From Pseudomonadota bacterium (lineage in GTDB: Bacteria > Pseudomonadota > Alphaproteobacteria > Rhizobiales > Hyphomicrobiaceae): a stretch of 64,000 bases of DNA. The stretch is from the NCBI GenBank assembly GCA_023412805.1, contig JAEZRM010000149.1:1-64000 (forward strand), given 5' to 3'. Below the pieces are notes generated by a model. The model saw nothing but the letters and a program-made list of their open reading frames with translations. It was not told the DNA's origin and did no database searches. The position numbers and the translations under genes were made by a program. Positions 26,100 to 33,362 of this stretch are shown one piece after another. Numbering within the stretch: position 1 is the stretch's first letter; each line of letters starts with the position of its first letter.

Positions 26100-26376
26100 G
26101 AGCGCATGGAATGGCAGGCGATCATGATCAGGTGCAGGACTCCAGCCGTGGCCACGAGGGGGCCTTGACGTGTTCGAGGTCGGGAAAAAGTCAGTGCATG
26201 ACGCCCGCCGCGACACCGACCTGCTTGGGGAATAGCGTTGAGGGCCGACGTAGATTTCTCGGCAATCGCAGTGTTATCGGCCTTGATACCGAAGTGCCAA
26301 GCCGTGCTCCCGATCGTCGAGTAGCCGAGCAACAGTTACATCGCCAATTTTGCCAGTATGGTTTTCTTCAGGCCCC

Positions 26377-28092
26377 TCAAAACAAATTGTACCTCTGTGC
26401 GAGTGGCAGCCTCGACGCTGGCTTGCAGCTAATCAGCTCCCCGTCGGCGGTCACCTGATACGTCTTCGGGTCAACGGCGATGCTGGGCAGAGCATCGTTG
26501 AGCTTCATGTCGGCCTTGCTGAGTCCACGGCACTTGCGCACCGCTTCTAGCCGCTTACTCAGGCCATAACCCTTCACCTGCCCTTCCGACAACGAGGCCT
26601 CGCTGACGAAAAGGATCGATGTCCCGCGGACACCCGCACCGGTCGCAGCAAACATCGGCCGCATGTAGAGTGGCTGCGGCGTCGGAATGGAGGCATTGGC
26701 ATCACCGATCTGGGCAAACGCAATGAAGCCGCCCTTGAGGACCATCTCCGGCCGCGCCCCGAAGAACGCCGGCTTCCACAGAACAAGGTCGGCGAACTTA
26801 CCCTTTTCAACCGAGCCGATGAGATGGCTCATGCCATGGGCGATCGCTCCATTGATCGTGTACTTCGCCACGTAGCGCTTGATGCGGAAGTTGTCATTGC
26901 CTGACACGTCCTCCGGCAGCTTGCCGCGCTGGCGCTTCATCTGATCGGCGATCTGCCAAGTCCGTGTGATGACCTCGCCTGCCCGGCCCATCGCTTGACT
27001 ATCCGAAGTCATCATCGAGATGGCGCCGAGGTCGTGCATCACACCCTCAGCCGCGATGGTCTCAGCGCGAATACGACTCGCAGCGAACGCCACGTCCTCG
27101 GGGATGTTCTTGTCCAGATGGTGGCACACCATGAGCATGTCGAGATGCTCGGCCACGGTGTTGATCGTGTAGGGATTGGTCGGGCTCGTCGAGCTGGTGA
27201 GGATGTTCGGCTCCGAGCAGACACGCATCAGGTCCGGCGCATGGCCACCGCCGGCGCCCTCACTGTGATAGGTATGGATGGTGCGGCCGCCAAACGCCTT
27301 GATCGAGTCTTCGACCGTGCAGGACTCATTGATCGTGTCCGTATGGATGGTGACCTGTACGTCATAGTCATCCGCCATGGCGAGGCAGGTGTCGATGGCG
27401 GCGGGCGTCGTCCCCCAATCCTCGTGCAGCTTCAGCCCGCCGGCGCCGGCCAGGATCTGTTCCTTCATGCCGTCGGGCTTCGAGGAGTTGCCGCGACCCG
27501 TGAAGACGAAGTTGACCGGGATTTGGTCGGTGGCCTGCATCATCAGGCGCAGATAGGTGGGATTCGGCGTGCAGGTGGTGGCGAGGGATCCTGTCGCCGG
27601 TCCGGTGCCGCCGCCGACTAGCGTGGTGATGCCGCTTGCAATTGCCGTGAACGGCTGCGGTGGACAGATGTAGTGGAAGTGCGTGTCGACGCCGCCGGCA
27701 GTCAGGATGAGACCCTCTCCGGCAATGACCTCGGTGTTGACGCCGATGACGAGGTCAGGATCGACACCCGCCATCACGTCGGGATTGCCGGCCTTACCGA
27801 TGCCGGCAATATGGCCGTTCTTGATACCGACATCGGCCTTCACGATGCCTTTGTAGTCGATGATCAGGACATTGGTGATGACGCAGTCGAGCGCGATGCT
27901 CGAATCCACGCCGGCTGCTTGTCCCATGCCGTCCCGGATCACCTTGCCGGCACCAAAGACGCATTCGTCGCCGTAGACGGTGAAGTCCTTCTCGACCTCC
28001 GCGATGAGGCACGTATCGCCGAGCTGCACCTTGTCGCCAGTCGTCGGGCCAAACAGCGTCGCGTAGTCGTTCCGCTTGATTTCATAAGCCAT
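26377..28092 (-). CDS. ureC: urease subunit alpha
   Basis: This 571-residue catalytic subunit of urease hydrolyses urea to ammonia and carbamate. All nickel-site residues are visible: DTHFHYICP (HxH), the carbamylated lysine in GAGGLKLHEDWG together with its His, His in VTIHTDT and in IHTYHSEGAGGGHAPD, the flap cysteine in MLMVCHHLD, and the aspartate in MTSDSQAMGR. Length is normal. The ATG at 28092 follows AAGGGGGAA, 15 bases after the fused gamma/beta gene. None of the nickel chaperone genes (ureD, E, F, G) lies within 26 kb upstream or 35 kb downstream in this window. Divergence from typical rhizobial UreC is notable, for example RVCSEPN and TSPTNPYTINT. Confidence 0.97.
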   Translation of the reverse strand: MAYEIKRNDYATLFGPTTGDKVQLGDTCLIAEVEKDFTVYGDECVFGAGKVIRDGMGQAAGVDSSIALDCVITNVLIIDYKGIVKADVGIKNGHIAGIGKAGNPDVMAGVDPDLVIGVNTEVIAGEGLILTAGGVDTHFHYICPPQPFTAIASGITTLVGGGTGPATGSLATTCTPNPTYLRLMMQATDQIPVNFVFTGRGNSSKPDGMKEQILAGAGGLKLHEDWGTTPAAIDTCLAMADDYDVQVTIHTDTINESCTVEDSIKAFGGRTIHTYHSEGAGGGHAPDLMRVCSEPNILTSSTSPTNPYTINTVAEHLDMLMVCHHLDKNIPEDVAFAASRIRAETIAAEGVMHDLGAISMMTSDSQAMGRAGEVITRTWQIADQMKRQRGKLPEDVSGNDNFRIKRYVAKYTINGAIAHGMSHLIGSVEKGKFADLVLWKPAFFGARPEMVLKGGFIAFAQIGDANASIPTPQPLYMRPMFAATGAGVRGTSILFVSEASLSEGQVKGYGLSKRLEAVRKCRGLSKADMKLNDALPSIAVDPKTYQVTADGELISCKPASRLPLAQRYNLF

Positions 28093-28107
28093 GGTCGCGG
28101 TTCCCCC

Positions 28108-28863
28108 TTACGCCTTGCTGCTGCCAGTGAGCGCCTCGAAGCGTTCTAGCGCGGTCTTGCGGTTGCTCGTGCCGACGGCGCCATCTGCGAGATTGTTGCC
28201 GCCGCGAATGACCTTGTTGCCGGCGATCTCGACCAGCGTCACCGTCTTGGTCTCTCCCGCCTCGAAGCGGATGGCCGTGCCGGCAGGAATGTCCAGGCGC
28301 TTGCCGTAGGCGGCCTTACGGTCGAACTCCAGGCGTGGATTGGCTTCCACGAAGTGGAAATGACTGCCAACCTGGATGGGGCGCGTATCGGTATTGGTCG
28401 CACTGATGGTTGCGACCTCGCGGCCGTCGTTGAGCACGAGTGCGCCATCCGCCGTGGTGATCACACCGGCGTTCTCATCCTCGGCGCTCTTGAAGAGGGA
28501 CGGATCAGGCAAGGGCAGGAAGCTGCCGTAGAGGGCAAGCTTCAGATCGCCCGTCGCTGCGCTCACAGGAGATCGGACAGCGACGAGCTTGGTGCCGTCA
28601 GGGAATGTCCCCTCAACATGGATCTCGCCGATCATCTGAGGGACGCCCGGCTGCACCTCGCGACGCCCGAGAATTTTACCACCGAGCGCCATCAGCTCCG
28701 GCACAGAGTGCTGGCCGTCGCGCATGAGCTCGAGGAGCACTGTGGAGATCAGCGCGATGGCCTCGGGATAGTTGAGACGCAAGCCGCGCGCGAGCCGACG
28801 TTGCGCAAGAAGGCCGATCGCGACCAGATTGAGCTTATCCACTTCATGAGGAACGAGATGCAT
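28108..28863 (-). CDS. ureAB: fused urease gamma/beta subunit
   Basis: This 251-residue protein joins UreA (gamma, about residues 1-100: LNLVAIGLLAQRRLARGLRLNYPEAIALI) and UreB (beta, about residues 105-245: QIGEIHVEG-like entry, then TRPIQVGSHFHFVEANPRLEFDR and RLDIPAGTAIRFEAGE). Fusion is known in Helicobacter and in some other lineages but is not the usual rhizobial arrangement of separate ureA and ureB. The ATG at 28863 is chosen because UreA begins there. Upstream on the same strand lies a broken nikR, and no structural or accessory gene is interposed. A link of about 15 residues separates the two domains. Confidence 0.95.
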   Translation of the reverse strand: MHLVPHEVDKLNLVAIGLLAQRRLARGLRLNYPEAIALISTVLLELMRDGQHSVPELMALGGKILGRREVQPGVPQMIGEIHVEGTFPDGTKLVAVRSPVSAATGDLKLALYGSFLPLPDPSLFKSAEDENAGVITTADGALVLNDGREVATISATNTDTRPIQVGSHFHFVEANPRLEFDRKAAYGKRLDIPAGTAIRFEAGETKTVTLVEIAGNKVIRGGNNLADGAVGTSNRKTALERFEALTGSSKA

Positions 28864-29045
28864 GGCGCAGAACCCCCAATGGTCGCCTGCCGCGCGCATT
28901 GCGGCCGCTTCATCGGCGAGTCATGTCATGCGAAATCGTAAGAAGAAATAGGTGAAAGCTCATACGGAGTGGTTATCTGAGAGTCTGCCTGCATATTGGG
29001 CGAGGTGCCGGATTTTTGCTCCGACGTTTGCCACATGAATGTGCA

Positions 29046-29321
29046 CTATCGCTTGTCGCGATGCGCGCCGGCGGGCGCACGTGCCGGTCCAACCGGCATT
29101 ACATGACCATGGCGAACGCCGCGCTGGCTGATGACGGAGTCGACGAAACCACGAACCTTCTCGATAGATCCCCCAAGCACGGTCACCTCCAGACATCATG
29201 GTTCAGATGCACGTGCAGGGTCGAGACAGACAGGTCATGGTGGTCGTGCTGCGCAGTTGTCAGGCGCCGGGCGAGGTCTCACGTGTTAGAAGATGTAAGT
29301 TAGGGCGCCAGTACATGGCTT
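29046..29321 (-). pseudogene. nikR: nickel-responsive regulator NikR, broken
   Basis: In pieces, this minus-strand sequence encodes the NikR ACT-like nickel-binding domain. GALTYIF is followed by a stop, then come HDHHDLSVSTLHVHLNHD and, after a frameshift of about four lost bases near 29180, EVTVLGGSIEKVRGFVDSVISQRGVRHGH, ending near 29046. The nickel ligands of the HxH motif (LHVHL) are still readable. The ribbon-helix-helix DNA-binding domain is missing; foreign sequence (a DJ-1 fragment, opposite strand) begins where it should be. It lies directly upstream of the urease genes on the same strand, so it was probably their nickel regulator or that of a lost nickel importer. Confidence 0.8.
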
Positions 29322-29339
29322 CGAGGGGGCTGAGGTCTC

Positions 29340-29651
29340 GTGCTCGACCGCACCGCGGACAAGCTCGACCTGACGGGACCGTTCGAGGTCCTGGCGCGCC
29401 TGCCGAACGCCGACGTCCATCTCATCTGGAAGGATCTCCAGCCGGTCGTCAGTGACGTCGGCCTCGAGATCCTGTCGAGCAAGACATTCGCCGACTGTCC
29501 CAAGCTGGATGTAATCTGCATTCCCGGCGGCCCGCCGGTGCGCCGGATACTGCTCCACTTGCGGTGGTCAGCGAGTTCCACTCTTATGTCGAAGGCGTGC
29601 TCAAGCGGCGAGGCGAGGTCGTCGCGAGAGCTGCGCAGAAGTTGCCGCTGA
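29340..29651 (+). pseudogene. DJ-1/PfpI-family protein fragment
   Basis: About 70 codons match the DJ-1/PfpI (isonitrile-hydratase-like) family: LDLTGPFEVLARLPNADVHLIW, then KTFADCPKLDVICIPGG. The N-terminal strand with the LFPG motif is missing, and after PGG the frame diverges before the catalytic cysteine region. The remaining 3' part is unrelated; an overlapping frame around 29553-29660 reads FHSYVEGVLKRRGEVVARA and may be the tail of yet another gene. It abuts the nikR relic. Confidence 0.7.
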
Positions 29652-29720
29652 GGGCACCATCCTAGTCGGCTGCTCGAGGCACCGGCCAAACTGATCCACG
29701 TCGATGCGAGCGCTGGTCCC

Positions 29721-30353
29721 TCAGCGCGGCGTCGATCTCTTTGCCCATACGCGTAGGTCCGCCATCACTTTCATGGTTGCCGCGAGCACCAGCGCGCACA
29801 GGGCCAACTTCGACATTGTCCCCATAGTCCCCTCGATCAGCACAGCATGGACCACGCTTCCCACGACAATCATCACCGCGAGGATTGTATGAGCGAGGCG
29901 CCACGTTCGCGGGCTGAGGCGCAATCGCCGGCGGAATGCAGCCAGAAGCGCGACGGCGAAGACTGCCCACATGGCGATCACACCCCAGTCGGAGAACGGT
30001 GTCGGCGATGTGAAGAGAAGGGCGTCAATCACATCCGGCGGACTGGTGATCCAAAGACCTCCGACGTGGACCACGACCGCCACCACGAGCAGTCCTCCGA
30101 TCCAGCGATGCAGGCGCCGCTCTTGAAGAGGCGGGAATCCCGGCAAGTAGCCGCCAATCAGCAGGGGCTGAATGAGGATGAGCCCAAGTGCCACAACGCC
30201 TGCAAACCCGGCCACGATGTAGACAGGGTCGCGCCAAGCGAGCAGCGGACTCGCCGCCGCAATGGCGATAGGTACGCCGAAAGCCACCGCGAGGCCGGCC
30301 CAGATCAGAGACGCCCGCGCCAACCGCATCTTCTTTGAAGCCAGCTCGATCAC
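29721..30353 (-). CDS. ferric-reductase-like transmembrane protein
   Basis: This 210-residue membrane protein has six hydrophobic segments (about residues 12-34, 42-66, 85-105, 122-142, 153-172 and 180-198). His residues occur in helices three and five (LHRWIGGLLVVAVVVHVGG and WRLAHTILAVMIVVGSVVHAV) spaced as in the ferric-reductase/YedZ-like heme-binding domain, giving two bis-His heme sites. It overlaps the upstream exported dioxygenase-fold gene by four bases (ATGA), so the pair is translated together. It probably passes electrons across the inner membrane. No separate flavin domain is present. Confidence 0.82.
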   Translation of the reverse strand: MIELASKKMRLARASLIWAGLAVAFGVPIAIAAASPLLAWRDPVYIVAGFAGVVALGLILIQPLLIGGYLPGFPPLQERRLHRWIGGLLVVAVVVHVGGLWITSPPDVIDALLFTSPTPFSDWGVIAMWAVFAVALLAAFRRRLRLSPRTWRLAHTILAVMIVVGSVVHAVLIEGTMGTMSKLALCALVLAATMKVMADLRVWAKRSTPR

Positions 30354-30838
30354 GCCGGCTGGAGGACGAAGTGCGCCTCGAGGCTGGTGGCTTTTGCGCT
30401 TGGCATCAGCGGGCGCAGAAATACGGTTTGGAATGCACCGCTGTCATAGGCGAGATGACCATGCGGTTGGCCGAAAGCGGGGACGATCTGCGGCATCTCG
30501 AGGCGGAACACGCCATTCGTGTCGGTAAGCGTGGCCCCATGACTCCGCTGGTCGCGCTCGTGCCCTTCGGTCGTATGTGCCCAGATTTGAATGCGTTGTC
30601 CTGCAAGTGGTGCACCGTCCCCCGCACGGCGCACGGTGCCCGTCATCCAGAAGCCCCCGCCTCCAATGCGCTCCACGATCGGCGCGCCCGGACGGTAGTT
30701 GTTGGCTCCGCCCCGCATCGATGCGGTCGGTGGGAGCCCTTGCGCGCGGGCGGGCAACAGGAGCCCGGAAGCTCCAGTTGCAAGAACGGAACCTCCTGCG
30801 GCGAGAAGGTTGCGGCGATTGAGCAGGACAGTAGCCAT
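30350..30838 (-). CDS. Tat-exported intradiol-dioxygenase-fold protein
   Basis: This 162-residue protein has a twin-arginine leader (LNRRNLLAAGG, cleavage near PARAQ). The mature part has the catechol-dioxygenase-like beta-sandwich: FWMTGTVRRAGDGAPLAGQRIQIWAH, then LTDTNGVFRLE and PHGHLAYDSGAFQTVFL. The HxH pair (HGH) that in true intradiol dioxygenases binds iron(III) is present, but the two iron-ligand tyrosines are not seen at their usual places, so ring cleavage is doubtful. The ATG at 30838 follows GAGGT. The gene is coupled to the ferric-reductase-like membrane gene, hinting at an extracytoplasmic redox function. Confidence 0.78.
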   Translation of the reverse strand: MATVLLNRRNLLAAGGSVLATGASGLLLPARAQGLPPTASMRGGANNYRPGAPIVERIGGGGFWMTGTVRRAGDGAPLAGQRIQIWAHTTEGHERDQRSHGATLTDTNGVFRLEMPQIVPAFGQPHGHLAYDSGAFQTVFLRPLMPSAKATSLEAHFVLQPA

Positions 30839-31139
30839 GCAGAGACCTCTAACGAGCGTACCGGTGATCGGCCGATAGCTTGGACGGCACATTGCGCTGT
30901 AGCTTAGCGTTGTTGCGACCAATTCCCAACAATGCAGGGCAATGCGCGCGATCAACTACAACCACAGTTTCGTGAGGCTGTCGCCGCTAGGCGCGAGCCA
31001 CAAAGTTCCGCCTGCACGTCGACGCGCACGTGAGACGGTCCAAGGCTGGGCACGCCGATCCGGAACCGGCCACCGGTGGCGATCGTCATGCGAACCTGTA
31101 TGCTTCCGCCGGATCGAGACAGCCTCATAGGACGCAATC

Positions 31140-31697
31140 ATGCCCCCAGAACGAAAAGTCGTGTTGCGCCCGCTGGAGCGCGAGGACCTGCATTTCGTGC
31201 ACCAGATGGACAACAACGCCAACGTCATGCGCTACTGGTTCGAGGAGCCTTACGAGACTTTCGTCGAGCTGGCGGCGCTCTACGACGAGCATATCCACGA
31301 CCAGACCGAGCGCCGCTTCGTGGTGGTTTGCGAAGATAAGAATGCGGGCCTCGTCGAGCTGGTCGAAATCGATCACGTTCATCGTCGAGCGGAGTTTCAG
31401 ATCATCGTCGCCCCCGATCACCAGGGTAAAGGTCTCGCAAAACGCGCGACGGAACTCGCGATGGACTATGGCTTCGGTGTGCTAAACCTCCACAAAATCT
31501 ATCTCGTCGTCGACAAGGAGAACACGAAGGCTATTCATATCTATGAGACGCTCGGCTTTCAGGTCGAAGGCGTGCTGCGACAGGAGTTCTTCATCAACGG
31601 CCAGTACCGTGACGTCACGCGGATGTGTCTCTTTCAGCATGACTATCTCGGTTCGCGTCCAAAGCCCGAGCGCATGCTGACACCCACGGCTCAGTGA
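31140..31697 (+). CDS. speG: spermidine N1-acetyltransferase
   Basis: This 185-residue GNAT enzyme transfers an acetyl group from acetyl-CoA to spermidine or spermine, lowering polyamine toxicity. The sequence follows the SpeG family closely: LRPLEREDLHFVHQMDNNANVMRYWFEEPYE, HIHDQTERRFVV, then VELVEIDHVHRRAEFQI, the acetyl-CoA loop QGKGLAKRA, and the C-terminal FFINGQYRDVTRM. Length equals the E. coli enzyme. The gene is isolated, with the convergent amn gene 58 bases downstream. Its similarity to gammaproteobacterial SpeG looks unusually high for this background, suggesting transfer. Confidence 0.95.
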   Translation: MPPERKVVLRPLEREDLHFVHQMDNNANVMRYWFEEPYETFVELAALYDEHIHDQTERRFVVVCEDKNAGLVELVEIDHVHRRAEFQIIVAPDHQGKGLAKRATELAMDYGFGVLNLHKIYLVVDKENTKAIHIYETLGFQVEGVLRQEFFINGQYRDVTRMCLFQHDYLGSRPKPERMLTPTAQ

Positions 31698-31755
31698 CGG
31701 ATCCTGCCCTCCGGCCGCAATGGTTGGTGCGGCCTGGGCACGAAACGCGACCGAA

Positions 31756-33219
31756 CTACCGGAACGGCGGTTCATCGAAGCTGCGCAACTTGCGCGAATG
31801 CAGCGAGCTGAGCTGGCTGCGCAAGAGGTCGATCGCGGCAAGCCCAATCTTGAGATGCTCGCCAACTGCGCGCTGATAGAAGCCGGTTGCGGCGCCCGGC
31901 AGTTTGATCTCACCATGGAGCGGCTTGTCTGAGACGCATAGGAGAGTGCCGTACGGCACGCGCAGGCGATAGCCCTGAGTAGCGAGCGCCGAACTCTCCA
32001 TATCGACGGCGATGGCCCGGCCGAGATTGATGCGGCGGCGCTCCTGTGACCAGCGCAGCTCCCAGTTGCGGTCGGCATAGCTCACGACGGTGCCCGTGCG
32101 CAGTCGCCGCTTCAAGGCCTCACCGTGCTCGCCGGTGACCTGCTCGGCGGCCTCCTGCAAGGCAACCTGAACCTCGGCAAGAGCTGGCACCGGGATTTCG
32201 GGCGGTACCAGATCATCCAGAATGCTGTCTCGCCGCAGATAACCGTGCGCGAGCACGTAGTCGCCGATAGTCTGAGACTGCCGCAGTCCGCCGCAGTGGC
32301 CGATCATCAGCCAGCAGTGCGGCCTCAGCACTGCGAGATGGTCCGTGGCGGTCTTGGCATTCGACGGACCGACGCCGATGTTGACGAGCGTGATGCCGCC
32401 CTGGCCATCGGCACGCGCGAGATTGTAGGCGGGCATCTGGTATCGATGCCAAGGCGCAGCTGCGGCGAGAGCGATTGAGGCATCCACGTCGACGCCGCGG
32501 CGAACGACACTTCCACCCGGTAACGTGAGTTCTGTGTAAGGGCTGGCTGCCCGGTTGAGCTCCCCGAGGCTCCAGTCCACGAACTGATCGACGTAGCGCT
32601 GGTAGTTGGTGAAGAGGATCCAAGGCTGGATCGCGCGCCAATCGGTGCCGGTATAGTGCGCGAGGCGGCGCAACGAGAAATCGACACGAACGGCGTCAAA
32701 GAGCGCGAGCGGGCGCGGCCGCCCCACCTCGAAGCGCCACAGCCCATCGGCAATCTCGTCGCCGACATTCGAGAGCAGCGGTGTAGGGAAGTACCGTGCG
32801 AGCTCGGCGACAGATAGGCCGCCATGAACGAACTCATCGCCGGCTTCGGTCACGAAGGGATAGGGGATCTCCTGATCGCTCACACCGACGTCAATGTGGG
32901 CGCCGAACTCGTCGACAAGCGGCCGCAACTGCTCGAGCAGATAGCCGCGGAAGAAAGCTGGCTGCGTAATGGTGGTGGCGTAGAGGCCTGGCGCCTGGAA
33001 CTTTGCCCAGGCCCGGCGCGTGAAGGGCACCGGCTTGCCTAACTGCCAGTTCACCCGTAGCTCGGGGTAGCGAAATGCGGCTCGTTCGTCGGTCGTCGGA
33101 ATGGTGCGGTCCGTCACATATCGTGCGAGTGCCCCGCGCAGCGCTTTGCACGCCGCAGCGTGATCTCGCTCCAGCCGCTCGACGGCTTCCTCTGGCGTCA
33201 ATCCGCGCTGATCAGCCAT
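31756..33219 (-). CDS. amn: AMP nucleosidase
   Basis: This 487-residue enzyme splits AMP to adenine and ribose 5-phosphate in purine turnover. The N-terminal AMP-nucleosidase-specific domain (about residues 1-170, with FRYPELRVNW and VGVSDQEIPYPFV) precedes the nucleoside-phosphorylase-like catalytic domain (about residues 260-475), containing LVNIGVGPSNAKTATDHL, MIGHCGGLR, and the late VDMESSALATQGYRLRVPYGTLLCVSDKPLHGE segment. Length equals the family norm. It is convergent with speG and divergent from the orphan membrane gene at 33363. Confidence 0.95.
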   Translation of the reverse strand: MADQRGLTPEEAVERLERDHAAACKALRGALARYVTDRTIPTTDERAAFRYPELRVNWQLGKPVPFTRRAWAKFQAPGLYATTITQPAFFRGYLLEQLRPLVDEFGAHIDVGVSDQEIPYPFVTEAGDEFVHGGLSVAELARYFPTPLLSNVGDEIADGLWRFEVGRPRPLALFDAVRVDFSLRRLAHYTGTDWRAIQPWILFTNYQRYVDQFVDWSLGELNRAASPYTELTLPGGSVVRRGVDVDASIALAAAAPWHRYQMPAYNLARADGQGGITLVNIGVGPSNAKTATDHLAVLRPHCWLMIGHCGGLRQSQTIGDYVLAHGYLRRDSILDDLVPPEIPVPALAEVQVALQEAAEQVTGEHGEALKRRLRTGTVVSYADRNWELRWSQERRRINLGRAIAVDMESSALATQGYRLRVPYGTLLCVSDKPLHGEIKLPGAATGFYQRAVGEHLKIGLAAIDLLRSQLSSLHSRKLRSFDEPPFR

Positions 33220-33362
33220 GAAGAGTCATCCTGCTATGCCACGACCTGCAAAATAACAATCAATCACGGTGACTTTTGCACAAGGGATCGCGGCTCGCAC
33301 TGATCAATTGAAAGGCGTATCATTGCGCGCCGGCTCCAAGCCCTTGCCGAAAGGGTCGAGAA

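Noticed and set aside
26377..28863. Urease genes as pseudogenes because accessory genes are missing
   Set aside because: Both frames are full length and all catalytic residues are present, so they are treated as functional.
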